The notes below the pieces were generated by a model. The model searched no databases. It was not told where the DNA came from and worked only from the letters and a program-made list of their open reading frames with translations. Below, one piece after another: positions 57,601 to 64,000 of a DNA stretch of 64,000 bases (position 1 is the stretch's first letter; every line of letters begins with the position of its first letter). Source of the DNA: Pseudomonas putida (GTDB taxonomy: Bacteria > Pseudomonadota > Gammaproteobacteria > Pseudomonadales > Pseudomonadaceae); the NCBI RefSeq assembly GCF_009883635.2, contig NZ_CP026115.2, forward strand, positions 496,001 through 560,000. Reading direction: 5' to 3'. Both the position numbers and the translations under genes were made by a program.

Positions 57601-58710
57601 TCAGGCGAAGCGTTGCAGTTGCATCTCCCGTAGCCGGCTCAGGGTCCGTTGGTACGGGAACGCCAGATACCCTTGAGTGTAGAGCGCATCGAGCGGAACC
57701 TGCGCCTCCAGGTACAGGGCCACCCGGCGGTCGTAGCATTCGTCCACCAGGGCGATGAAGCGGCGTACGGCGTCATCCTTGGGTGACAGCATCGGCAATT
57801 CGCGGTCACCTGCCGCGACACGCGCTGCGCCATCTTCGGTGCCACGGGCGATGCGCCCGGCCCGCTGTTCACCGCCCAAGGCCGGGATACCCTCGACCAG
57901 GATGGCCGGGAACTGATCGCACAAGGCCATGAACTCCATGGCGGCCAAAGGCCGTTCGCAGAGCTCGCTAAAGTGGCACCAGACGGCCTGGGTGCTGCGG
58001 CGGATCACCTGGATCTGCCGCGTACCGATCAGCAGGGGTGCGTTGCTGCCGGGGTTATCCGGGCTGAGCTGGTGGAAGACGGTTTCAAGCGCACCGCCTT
58101 TGCTCCCCGCTTCGGCCACCCAGTAACGCTGGCGCTGAGCGCCCGGATGCAAGCGATGATCCTGCTCGCCTGCCACCGAAAGCACCTGCATGTGCCGCTC
58201 GATGGCGCTGATGGCCGGCAAGAAGCGCTCGCGATTGAAGCCATCGCGGTACAGCTGTTGCGGTGGCTGGTTGGAGGTGGCGACCACCACGACGCCGTGA
58301 TCGAACAGCACCTGGAACAGGCGGCCGAGGATGATCGCATCGCCGATGTCGCTGACGAACAGTTCGTCGAAGCACAGCACGCGGATCTGCCCGGCCAGTT
58401 CCCGCGCCAGCGCCTTCAACGGGTCGGCAGTGCCGTTGAGCTGGAACAGCCGCTGGTGGACCCAGGCCATGAAATGGTGGAAGTGCTGGCGCCGGGACGG
58501 GACGCTGAGGCAGCGGTGAAACAGGTCCATCAGCCAGGTCTTGCCGCGACCGACCGGTCCCCAGAGGTACAGTCCCTGGGGACGACGGCCCTGCTCTAGA
58601 GCCTGGAAGCAGTTTTGCAGGGCCTCGACTGCCCGGCCTTGAGCCGGGTCCTGGGCATAACCCTGCTCGCTGAGGGCTTGATGGTAGAGGGTTCGCGGGT
58701 CAATGGGCAT
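57601..58710 (-). CDS. zapE: cell division protein ZapE (AFG1-like ATPase)
   Basis: AAA-type ATPase of 369 residues. Walker A GPVGRGKTWL (about 51-60), Walker B VLCFDELFVSD (about 111-121) and the sensor/arginine region VVVATSNQPP (about 140-149) are clear and match ZapE (YhcM), which associates with the Z-ring under stress. In many gamma-proteobacteria it sits by rplM-rpsI, which is not so here. The start is the ATG at 58710. It is first of a two-gene unit with the DinB gene. Confidence 0.9.
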   Translation of the reverse strand: MPIDPRTLYHQALSEQGYAQDPAQGRAVEALQNCFQALEQGRRPQGLYLWGPVGRGKTWLMDLFHRCLSVPSRRQHFHHFMAWVHQRLFQLNGTADPLKALARELAGQIRVLCFDELFVSDIGDAIILGRLFQVLFDHGVVVVATSNQPPQQLYRDGFNRERFLPAISAIERHMQVLSVAGEQDHRLHPGAQRQRYWVAEAGSKGGALETVFHQLSPDNPGSNAPLLIGTRQIQVIRRSTQAVWCHFSELCERPLAAMEFMALCDQFPAILVEGIPALGGEQRAGRIARGTEDGAARVAAGDRELPMLSPKDDAVRRFIALVDECYDRRVALYLEAQVPLDALYTQGYLAFPYQRTLSRLREMQLQRFA

Positions 58711-58776
58711 GGCAGTTCACTTGGCCTGTCAGAGCCCTATTCTCTGCACTGACCTGATCGTCGGCAATATCCTGCT

Positions 58777-59925
58777 TCAGCCCTCGCTCAACCCCACCTT
58801 CAGCAGTGTCCCATCCTTGTCATCAGTCAGCACGTACAGGTAGCCATCCGGCCCCAGCCGCACATCACGGATGCGCGCCTTCAAGTCACCCAGCAAGCGC
58901 TCTTCATGGACGACCTTGTCGCCATCAAGTTGCAGACGGATCAATTCCTGGGTCGCCAGCGCGCCAATGAACAGGTTGTGATCCCAGGCCTTGAAGGTCG
59001 GGCTGTCATAGAAAGCCATGCCGCTGATGCCGGGCGACTTCTCCCAGACATGGTGTGGGTCGACCATGCCTTCGACATGCTTGCCCTTGGCTTCCGGGAT
59101 CGGCAGCAGCGAGTAGTTGATACCGTGCGTGGCGATCGGCCAGCCATAGTTCCTGCCAGGCGCCGGGATGTTGATCTCGTCGCCGCCACGCGGGCCGTGT
59201 TCATGGGTCCAGAGCTTGCCAGTCCAGGGATTGAGCGCCGCGCCCTGTTGGTTGCGGTGGCCGAACGACCAGATTTCCGGGCGCACATCTTGCTTGCCGA
59301 CGAAGGGGTTGTCCTTCGGTATTTCGCCGTCGGGCAAGATCCGCACGACCTTGCCCTGCAGCTTGTCCAGGTCCTGGGCGGTCGAGCGCTGGTTGTTCTC
59401 GCCCAGGGCGATGAACAGGAAGCCGTTGCGGTCGAACACCAGCCGCGAGCCGAAGTGATTGCCTTCGGAAAGCTTGGGTTGCTGGCGGAAGATCACATTG
59501 AAATTTTCCAGCCGGGCGCGGTCCTCGGACAGCTGGCCACGGCCCACCGCTGTGCCGGCCTTGCCATCACTGCCCTCCTCGGCATACGACAGGTACACCG
59601 TGCGGTCTTTGGCGAACTCAGGCGACAGCACCACATCGAGCAGGCCGCCCTGCCCTTCGGCCCAGACCTTGGGCACGCCGCTGATGGGCGGGCCGACCTT
59701 GCCCTCGGCGCTCACCACGCGCAGGTTGCCGGGGCGCTCGGTGACCAGCATGTCCTTGCCACCTGGCAGGAAAGCCAGCGCCCAAGGGTTGCGCAGGCCA
59801 TCCGCTACGGTGCTGACCGTGAGTTGCCCCTCTTCGCTGGGAAATTGCTGCTCGGGGGCGGCATGGGCCAGCAGCGGCAACAGTGCAGCGGCGGTCAGGG
59901 TTGTCAGCCAGTGGGTTCGGGTCAT
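58777..59925 (-). CDS. PQQ-dependent sugar dehydrogenase (YliI/soluble aldose type)
   Basis: Secreted six-bladed beta-propeller of 382 residues of the glucose/sorbosone dehydrogenase family, with signal peptide (about 1-22). The family pattern NPWALAFLPGG (about 46-56), GEGGL-like QGGLLDVVLSP, and HEHGPRGGDEINI (about 245-257) with the metal/PQQ residues are present. E. coli YliI/Asd (aldose sugar dehydrogenase) is the closest named relative I recognise. It is the only gene of its unit, and no other PQQ-linked genes are near. Confidence 0.88.
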   Translation of the reverse strand: MTRTHWLTTLTAAALLPLLAHAAPEQQFPSEEGQLTVSTVADGLRNPWALAFLPGGKDMLVTERPGNLRVVSAEGKVGPPISGVPKVWAEGQGGLLDVVLSPEFAKDRTVYLSYAEEGSDGKAGTAVGRGQLSEDRARLENFNVIFRQQPKLSEGNHFGSRLVFDRNGFLFIALGENNQRSTAQDLDKLQGKVVRILPDGEIPKDNPFVGKQDVRPEIWSFGHRNQQGAALNPWTGKLWTHEHGPRGGDEINIPAPGRNYGWPIATHGINYSLLPIPEAKGKHVEGMVDPHHVWEKSPGISGMAFYDSPTFKAWDHNLFIGALATQELIRLQLDGDKVVHEERLLGDLKARIRDVRLGPDGYLYVLTDDKDGTLLKVGLSEG

Positions 59926-59966
59926 GCAGGATTCCTTTCTATGGGGCCACGCTATGGGCTATGGGG

Positions 59967-60296
59967 TCAGGGCACACGCTGGCTATCCCGCGCTGGCCGT
60001 GTCGGCTCCAGGTTGGGCGCCTGCTGCTGGCGGCGCAGGTTGTCGCCATTGCCGATACCGCGGTTGTCCAGGCTTGGGGTGCGGTAGATGGGCTGGGTGG
60101 ACGGGCCGCGAACAGGCGGAGTGGCCGGCATGCTGCCTTGGCGACTGTTGGGGTTGGCACGCTGGATAGGGCTGTTGTAGGGGTTGTTGTAGGGGTTGTT
60201 GTTACTGGCGGCGAGCTGCAAGGGCTGTGCAGGCGCTGCCTGCAGCGGCAGGCACAGCGTCAAGCCGATGATCAAGGTTGGCACTGTGAGTTTCAT
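59967..60296 (-). CDS. secreted Asn/Pro-rich small protein
   Basis: Unrecognised 109-residue protein with signal peptide (about 1-20), then a low-complexity Asn/Pro/Tyr stretch (NNNPYNNPYNSP, about 32-43) and a basic, glutamine/proline-rich tail; likely periplasmic or surface-exposed and disordered. Strong AGGAGGTG precedes the ATG, which argues that it is expressed. The coding DNA holds a 12-bp tandem repeat (60172-60210). No function is proposed. Confidence 0.7.
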   Translation of the reverse strand: MKLTVPTLIIGLTLCLPLQAAPAQPLQLAASNNNPYNNPYNSPIQRANPNSRQGSMPATPPVRGPSTQPIYRTPSLDNRGIGNGDNLRRQQQAPNLEPTRPARDSQRVP

Positions 60297-60313
60297 GCTT
60301 CACCTCCTGTACG

Positions 60314-60352
60314 AAAAAGCGCGCCTTGGGCATTTGGATAGCCTAAGGCGCG
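60314..60352 (-). terminator. Rho-independent terminator of speB (minus strand)
   Basis: On the minus strand CGCGCCTT (60345-60352) and AAGGCGCG (60320-60327), with inner GGC/GCC pairs, form a stem followed by TTTTT (complement of 60314-60318). It lies about 80 bases after the speB stop. Confidence 0.8.
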
Positions 60353-60432
60353 AAGGGTTCGCGGCAAAAGTGTGAATGCGATTCCTGATGTTTCAGTATG
60401 GGCCTGATGGCACGGCGCATCAGGCCCGCCGA

Positions 60433-61395
60433 TCACCGGGCGGTATCGACCTTGTGCCGTGCCGCGTACAGGCACAGCATCTCCATGGCCAGGGTGGCCC
60501 CGGCCAGCGCGGTGATATCGGCGTGGTCATAGGCCGGCGCCACTTCCACCAGGTCCATGCCCACCAGGTTGATGCCGCGCAGGCCACCGAGGATCTCCAG
60601 CGCCTGCACCGTGCTCAAGCCGCCACATACCGGGGTGCCAGTGCCGGGTGCATACGCCGGGTCGAGGCAATCGATGTCGAACGTCAGGTACACCGGCCGG
60701 TCGCCAACCCGCTGGCGGATCGCGGCGATGATCGCTTCGGTGCCCTGGCGGTGCACCTGCCGGGCATCGAGAATGGCGAAGCCCTGGCTGTCGTCATTGG
60801 TGGTGCGCAGGCCGACCTGCACCGAGCAGGACGGATCGACCAGGCCCTCGCGGGCGGCATGCCAGAACATGGTGCCATGGTCGATACGGCCCTCTTCGTC
60901 CGGCCAGGTGTCGCTGTGCGCATCGAAATGGATCAGCGCCAGCGGGCCATGGCGACGGGCATGGGCCTTGAGCAGCGGGTAGCTGATGAAATGGTCACCG
61001 CCCAGGGTGAGCATGGCGCAACCGGCTTCAAGAATGTGCTCGGCGTGGGCCTGGATGCTGTCGGGTACCGACTGTGGGGTGCCGCTGTCGAAGGCACAGT
61101 CGCCATAGTCGATCACTGCCAGGTGGTCGAACGGGTCGAACGCCCACGGCCAGTGGCGCGCCCAGGCCTGCTGTACCGAGGCGGCACGGATTGCACGCGG
61201 CCCGAAACGCGCGCCGGGGCGGTTGCTGGTGGCGGTGTCGAACGGCACACCGCTGACCACCACATCCACTCCGCGCAAATCGCGGCTGTAGCGGCGACGG
61301 GAGAAACTGGTGATACCGGCGTAGGTACTTTCCGCTGCGGTACCGTACAGGCTGTCGCGGGTCATGGCCTGGTCGTTGTTCTGGGCTTGTTCCAC
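60433..61395 (-). CDS. speB: agmatinase SpeB (ureohydrolase)
   Basis: Binuclear manganese ureohydrolase of 320 residues, giving putrescine and urea from agmatine. The metal-binding motifs GGDHF (about 133), FDAHSDTW (about 156) and TFDIDCLDPAYAPGTGTPV (about 239-257) are intact, and the pattern (VPFDTATSNRPGARFGP) matches E. coli SpeB more than GbuA or GpuA that I recall. It is 25 bases after a polyamine-type binding protein on the same strand, divergent from a LysR gene. A guanidino-acid substrate is not excluded. Confidence 0.85.
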   Translation of the reverse strand: MEQAQNNDQAMTRDSLYGTAAESTYAGITSFSRRRYSRDLRGVDVVVSGVPFDTATSNRPGARFGPRAIRAASVQQAWARHWPWAFDPFDHLAVIDYGDCAFDSGTPQSVPDSIQAHAEHILEAGCAMLTLGGDHFISYPLLKAHARRHGPLALIHFDAHSDTWPDEEGRIDHGTMFWHAAREGLVDPSCSVQVGLRTTNDDSQGFAILDARQVHRQGTEAIIAAIRQRVGDRPVYLTFDIDCLDPAYAPGTGTPVCGGLSTVQALEILGGLRGINLVGMDLVEVAPAYDHADITALAGATLAMEMLCLYAARHKVDTAR

Positions 61396-61420
61396 GGTTG
61401 GGCTCCTTTATGGTTATCGG

Positions 61421-62500
61421 TCACTGGCGGCTGCGGAAGGCCGTCCACAGCCGGTTGCGCTGGCGCAGGTCGGACAGCGCCATGCTGCGGTCGGCATACA
61501 GGCGCTCACGCACGTCGGCAGGGGGGTAGATATCCGGGTCATTGCGCACGGCTTCATCCACCAACGGTGTGGCCGCCTGGTTGGCATTGGCGAAGAACAA
61601 CGTATTGGTGAGCGCTGCCACCGACTCCGGTTTCAGCATGAACGCGATGAACGCCCGGGCAGCTTCCGGGTGCGGGGCGTCCTTGGGGATGACCAGGTTG
61701 TCCTGCCACACCAGCGTGCCTTCACGGGGGATGCGGTAGATCAGCTCGAACGGCTTGCCGGCGCGGCGCGCCTGGTCGGCGGCCATGGCCGCATCGCCGT
61801 TGTAGGTCAGCGCCAGGCATACGCTGCCGTTGGCCAGGTCGTTGATCTGCCGGCCATTGGCGACGTAGCTGATCGACGGTTGCAGCTGGTTCAGCAGGTT
61901 CTGCGCCGCCGCGAGGTCGGCCTTGTCCTGGCTGTAGGGGTCTTTGCCGAGGTAGTTGAGGGCGACGCCGATCACTTCCTGGGGCGAGTCCGGCATGGCG
62001 ATGCCGCACTCCTTGAGGCGGCTGGCGTACTCGGGTTTGAACAGCAGGTCGAGGCTGTCCAGCGGCACATCGCCCAGGCGCTGGCGCACTGCCTCGACAT
62101 TCACCCCAAGGCCCAGGGTGCCCCAGGTGTAGGGCACCGCGTAACGGTTGCCTGGGTCGGCCTCGGCCAGCTTGGCCAGCAGGTCCTTGTCGAGGTTGGC
62201 GTAACCGGGCATGTCTTGCGCATCGAGCGGTTGCAGGGCATTGGCCTTCAGCGCCCGGGCCAGTACGGTGGCGGACGGCACGACCACGTCGTAGCCGCTG
62301 CGGCCGGTGAGCAGTTTGGTTTCGAGGACTTCGGTGGTGTCGAAGGTGTCGTAGCGCACCTTGTAGCCGGTTTCCTTTTCAAAGCGCTGGAGGGTTTCCG
62401 GGGCGACGTAGTCGGCCCAGCTGTAGAGATTGACGACCTTTTCTTCGGCCTGCAGCGGCAGGGCCAGGATCAGGGACAACAGGCACAGCGATCGACGCAT
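61421..62500 (-). CDS. polyamine ABC transporter substrate-binding protein (PotF/SpuD-like)
   Basis: Periplasmic binding protein of 359 residues with signal peptide (about 1-18). The motif VVNLYSWADYVAPETLQRF (about 22-40) and WGTLGLGVN are typical of spermidine/putrescine-binding proteins such as PotF/SpuD. The rest of the transporter (ATPase, permeases) is not adjacent, so it must work with subunits encoded elsewhere. The ATG at 62500 has GAGG eight bases upstream; the GTG three codons before it is weaker. It precedes speB on the same strand. Confidence 0.88.
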   Translation of the reverse strand: MRRSLCLLSLILALPLQAEEKVVNLYSWADYVAPETLQRFEKETGYKVRYDTFDTTEVLETKLLTGRSGYDVVVPSATVLARALKANALQPLDAQDMPGYANLDKDLLAKLAEADPGNRYAVPYTWGTLGLGVNVEAVRQRLGDVPLDSLDLLFKPEYASRLKECGIAMPDSPQEVIGVALNYLGKDPYSQDKADLAAAQNLLNQLQPSISYVANGRQINDLANGSVCLALTYNGDAAMAADQARRAGKPFELIYRIPREGTLVWQDNLVIPKDAPHPEAARAFIAFMLKPESVAALTNTLFFANANQAATPLVDEAVRNDPDIYPPADVRERLYADRSMALSDLRQRNRLWTAFRSRQ

Positions 62501-62602
62501 GACGGGCACCTCGGCAAATGGGTGGATGCCGCCAGCATGCCAGCCGGGTTACATTGCAAGAATGGCAAGTTTGCAAAGCTGACATTCATCGGGAGCAATG
62601 TG

Positions 62603-63493
62603 ATGCTCGGACAACTGCACGACCCCGACCTGCACCTGCTGCGGCTGTTCGTCACTGTAGTAGAGGCCGGTGGCTTCAGTGCTGCCCAAGGCGTACTGGG
62701 CTTGAGCCAACCCACCATCAGCCAGCGCATGGCGCAGCTGGAAACGCGCCTGGGCTACCGCCTGTGCAGCCGCGGCAAAGGCGGCTTTCGCCTGACAGAC
62801 AAGGGCGAGTTGCTGGTGGAGGCGGCCCGTGGCCTGTTGCTGAACATCGAGTTGTTCCGCCAACAGGCCAACGGCGTGGCCGGGCGACTGCTGGGAACGG
62901 TACGGGTGGGCATGGCTGAGAACCAGGATGCAGCCGTGAGCTTGCGCCTGGCCACGGCCATTTCACGCTTTCGTGGCCGCGAGGAAGCGGTGCAACTGGA
63001 GCTGATCAGCGCACCACCGGCGGAGCTGGAGCGGCTGCTGCTGGAGCAACGACTGGACTTTGCCATCAGCTACTTTTCCGGCAACCAGGCGGCATTCGAC
63101 TACCAGCCGTTGTTCGAGGAGCGGCAGCGTTTGTACTGCGGTAAGGGGCATGCGCTGTTCGATGTGGCCGAGGTGACCCACGAGCAGTTGCTGGAGGCGG
63201 ATCAGGTCCGTCACCCCTATCGCTTCCTCAAGGGCGGCGAGCCGTTCCAGAGCCGACGCAGCATGGCGGTGGCGGAGCAGATCGAGAGCGTGCTGACGTT
63301 CATTCTGTCAGGGCGGCATATTGGCTATCTGCCTTGTCACTGTGCGGCGAGTTGGGAGGCTCAGGGGATGTTGCGGGCGCTGGATCCAGGGCTGGATTTC
63401 GTGGTGCCCTTCACCTTGGCTCGGCATCGGGCACAGGTGCCGGGGGAGGCGCAGGTGGCATTTGTAAAGGATTTGCTGGACGCGTTCTCCTGA
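62603..63493 (+). CDS. LysR family transcriptional regulator
   Basis: 296-residue LysR regulator: N-terminal HTH (LLRLFVTVVEAGGFSAAQGV, about 11-30, then LSQPTISQRMAQLE) and the usual effector domain. It is divergent from the polyamine-binding protein/speB unit across a 102-base gap, so it probably controls them. The ATG at 62603 has GGAG seven bases upstream; a long in-frame extension to 61364 is antisense to the binding protein and was rejected. It ends directly before a REPIN. Confidence 0.88.
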   Translation: MLGQLHDPDLHLLRLFVTVVEAGGFSAAQGVLGLSQPTISQRMAQLETRLGYRLCSRGKGGFRLTDKGELLVEAARGLLLNIELFRQQANGVAGRLLGTVRVGMAENQDAAVSLRLATAISRFRGREEAVQLELISAPPAELERLLLEQRLDFAISYFSGNQAAFDYQPLFEERQRLYCGKGHALFDVAEVTHEQLLEADQVRHPYRFLKGGEPFQSRRSMAVAEQIESVLTFILSGRHIGYLPCHCAASWEAQGMLRALDPGLDFVVPFTLARHRAQVPGEAQVAFVKDLLDAFS

Positions 63494-63496
63494 ACT

Positions 63497-63582
63497 GGCC
63501 TCTTCGCGGGGCGCCCGCTCCCACAGGGTCAGCGTCTGCGCGGTCATTGTGGGAGCGGGCTAGTCCCGCGAAGAGGCCGGTG
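63497..63582. repeat. REPIN (paired inverted REP elements)
   Basis: TGGCCTCTTCGCGGGGCGCC and its near-complement at the other end form an inverted REP pair of the same family as 14551-14633, with a GGTCAGCGTCTGCGCGGTCA centre. It lies between the convergent ends of lysR and a TonB receptor gene. Confidence 0.88.
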
Positions 63583-63595
63583 CAGCCAACGTCAA

Positions 63596-64000
63596 TCAGT
63601 AGGCCATGCTCCAGGTCAGGGTGTAGGTACGGCCGCGCCCCTGGTAGTCATACAGATAGGCCGGCCCGTAGGTCGGCGAGTAGAACAGCGTCGCCCGCTG
63701 CCCCCACACGGTGCTGTACTGCTTGTCCAGCAGGTTCTGGATACCGGCGCTGAAGGTACCGAAGCCGGTGTCCTGGCTGCCGAGAAGGTCGAAGGTGGTG
63801 TAGCCGTCGATTTCATGATCGGCATCGTCCTTCAGGCTGAAGGCGTGGTTGGCCTGCAGCCGAGCGCTGCGGCCATCGCCCTTCCAGCCGACGAACGCGG
63901 TGGCCTTGGACAGCGAGGCATAGCGGGCATCGCGCTTGATCCAGTCGCCGCTGGCGTCTTCTTCCTCGGAACGGGTCAGGTGAACGGTACCCCCGCCTCC
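63596..64000 (-). CDS. TonB-dependent siderophore receptor, C-terminal part (IutA-like)
   Basis: Only the last 134 codons are in the window; the gene continues past the right edge. The barrel C-terminus shows ASLSKATAFVGW, then DGYTTFDLLGSQDTGFG, NLLDKQYSTVWGQRA and RGRTYTLTWSMAY ending in tyrosine. The NLLDKQYSTVWGQRA/YGPAYLYDYQGRGR region resembles the aerobactin/rhizobactin receptor group (IutA/RhtA). The 5' part would be needed to decide the ligand. Confidence 0.82.
   Translation of the reverse strand, partial: GGGGTVHLTRSEEEDASGDWIKRDARYASLSKATAFVGWKGDGRSARLQANHAFSLKDDADHEIDGYTTFDLLGSQDTGFGTFSAGIQNLLDKQYSTVWGQRATLFYSPTYGPAYLYDYQGRGRTYTLTWSMAY

Noticed and set aside
61364..63493. 709-codon + strand frame ending in the LysR protein
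   Set aside because: The first 410 codons are antisense to the polyamine-binding protein. The LysR homology begins at the ATG at 62603, which has a GGAG site.

Overview
The window looks like a chromosomal segment of a Pseudomonas, most likely of the P. putida group. The evidence is high-GC codon use, a fused nuoCD in a 13-gene nuo operon, a second elongation factor G gene near isocitrate lyase, and several palindromic REP-type repeats of the kind common in P. putida genomes. The species call is an inference from gene content; no search was run.

Layout. (1) 236-14529: an alginate-type exopolysaccharide operon, all on the + strand, in the order algD-8-44-K-E-I-J-F-X-L-G. The canonical Pseudomonas order is D-8-44-K-E-G-X-L-I-J-F-A, so G/X/L sit at the distal end in reversed order and algA is absent. 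The AlgG-like protein lacks the DPHD motif needed for epimerisation, AlgL differs at one expected active-site arginine, and a REP element lies in the 5' end of algL. (2) 14639-23151: GNAT acetyltransferase, DUF488 protein, PiT phosphate carrier, glutathione transferase, a GabP-type permease divergent from a LysR gene and a class III aminotransferase resembling 2-aminoadipate aminotransferase (AmaC), then two small hypothetical genes. (3) 23225-30443: EF-G 2, a SulP carrier, a small secretin-domain protein, isocitrate lyase with a long structured leader, and a YhhN protein. (4) 30825-45792: the complete complex I operon nuoA-N. (5) 45836-47718: a small P2-like prophage remnant (Ogr zinc finger, a 37-codon ORF coupled to it, CI-type repressor, holin-like protein, gpL-like protein) and an HTH-only LuxR protein. 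(6) 47949-64000: TonB receptor, AI-2E family protein, yegQ/trhP interrupted by an in-frame amber codon, a copA-copB-DUF411-yqaA-like copper cluster, alpha/beta hydrolase, DinB protein, ZapE ATPase, PQQ-type sugar dehydrogenase, a small secreted protein, a speB plus polyamine-binding-protein pair divergent from a LysR gene, and the 3' end of an IutA-like TonB receptor.

How genes work together. The alg operon encodes GDP-mannuronate synthesis (AlgD), c-di-GMP-dependent polymerisation (Alg8/Alg44), an envelope-spanning export path (AlgK/E/G/X) and O-acetylation (AlgI/J/F/X). As read here it would make an acetylated mannuronate polymer with no obvious epimerase activity, and it would draw GDP-mannose from enzymes encoded elsewhere. 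The nuo operon is ordinary and complete. The copper genes form one translationally coupled unit. The speB unit suggests polyamine or agmatine use controlled by the divergent LysR protein.

The strongest candidates for something undescribed are the rearranged and diverged alginate-type operon, the 269-bp palindromic element at 18076-18344, the structured leader of aceA, and the small divergent repressor/Ogr module with its coupled micro-ORF. No rRNA, tRNA, CRISPR array or complete insertion sequence was seen.
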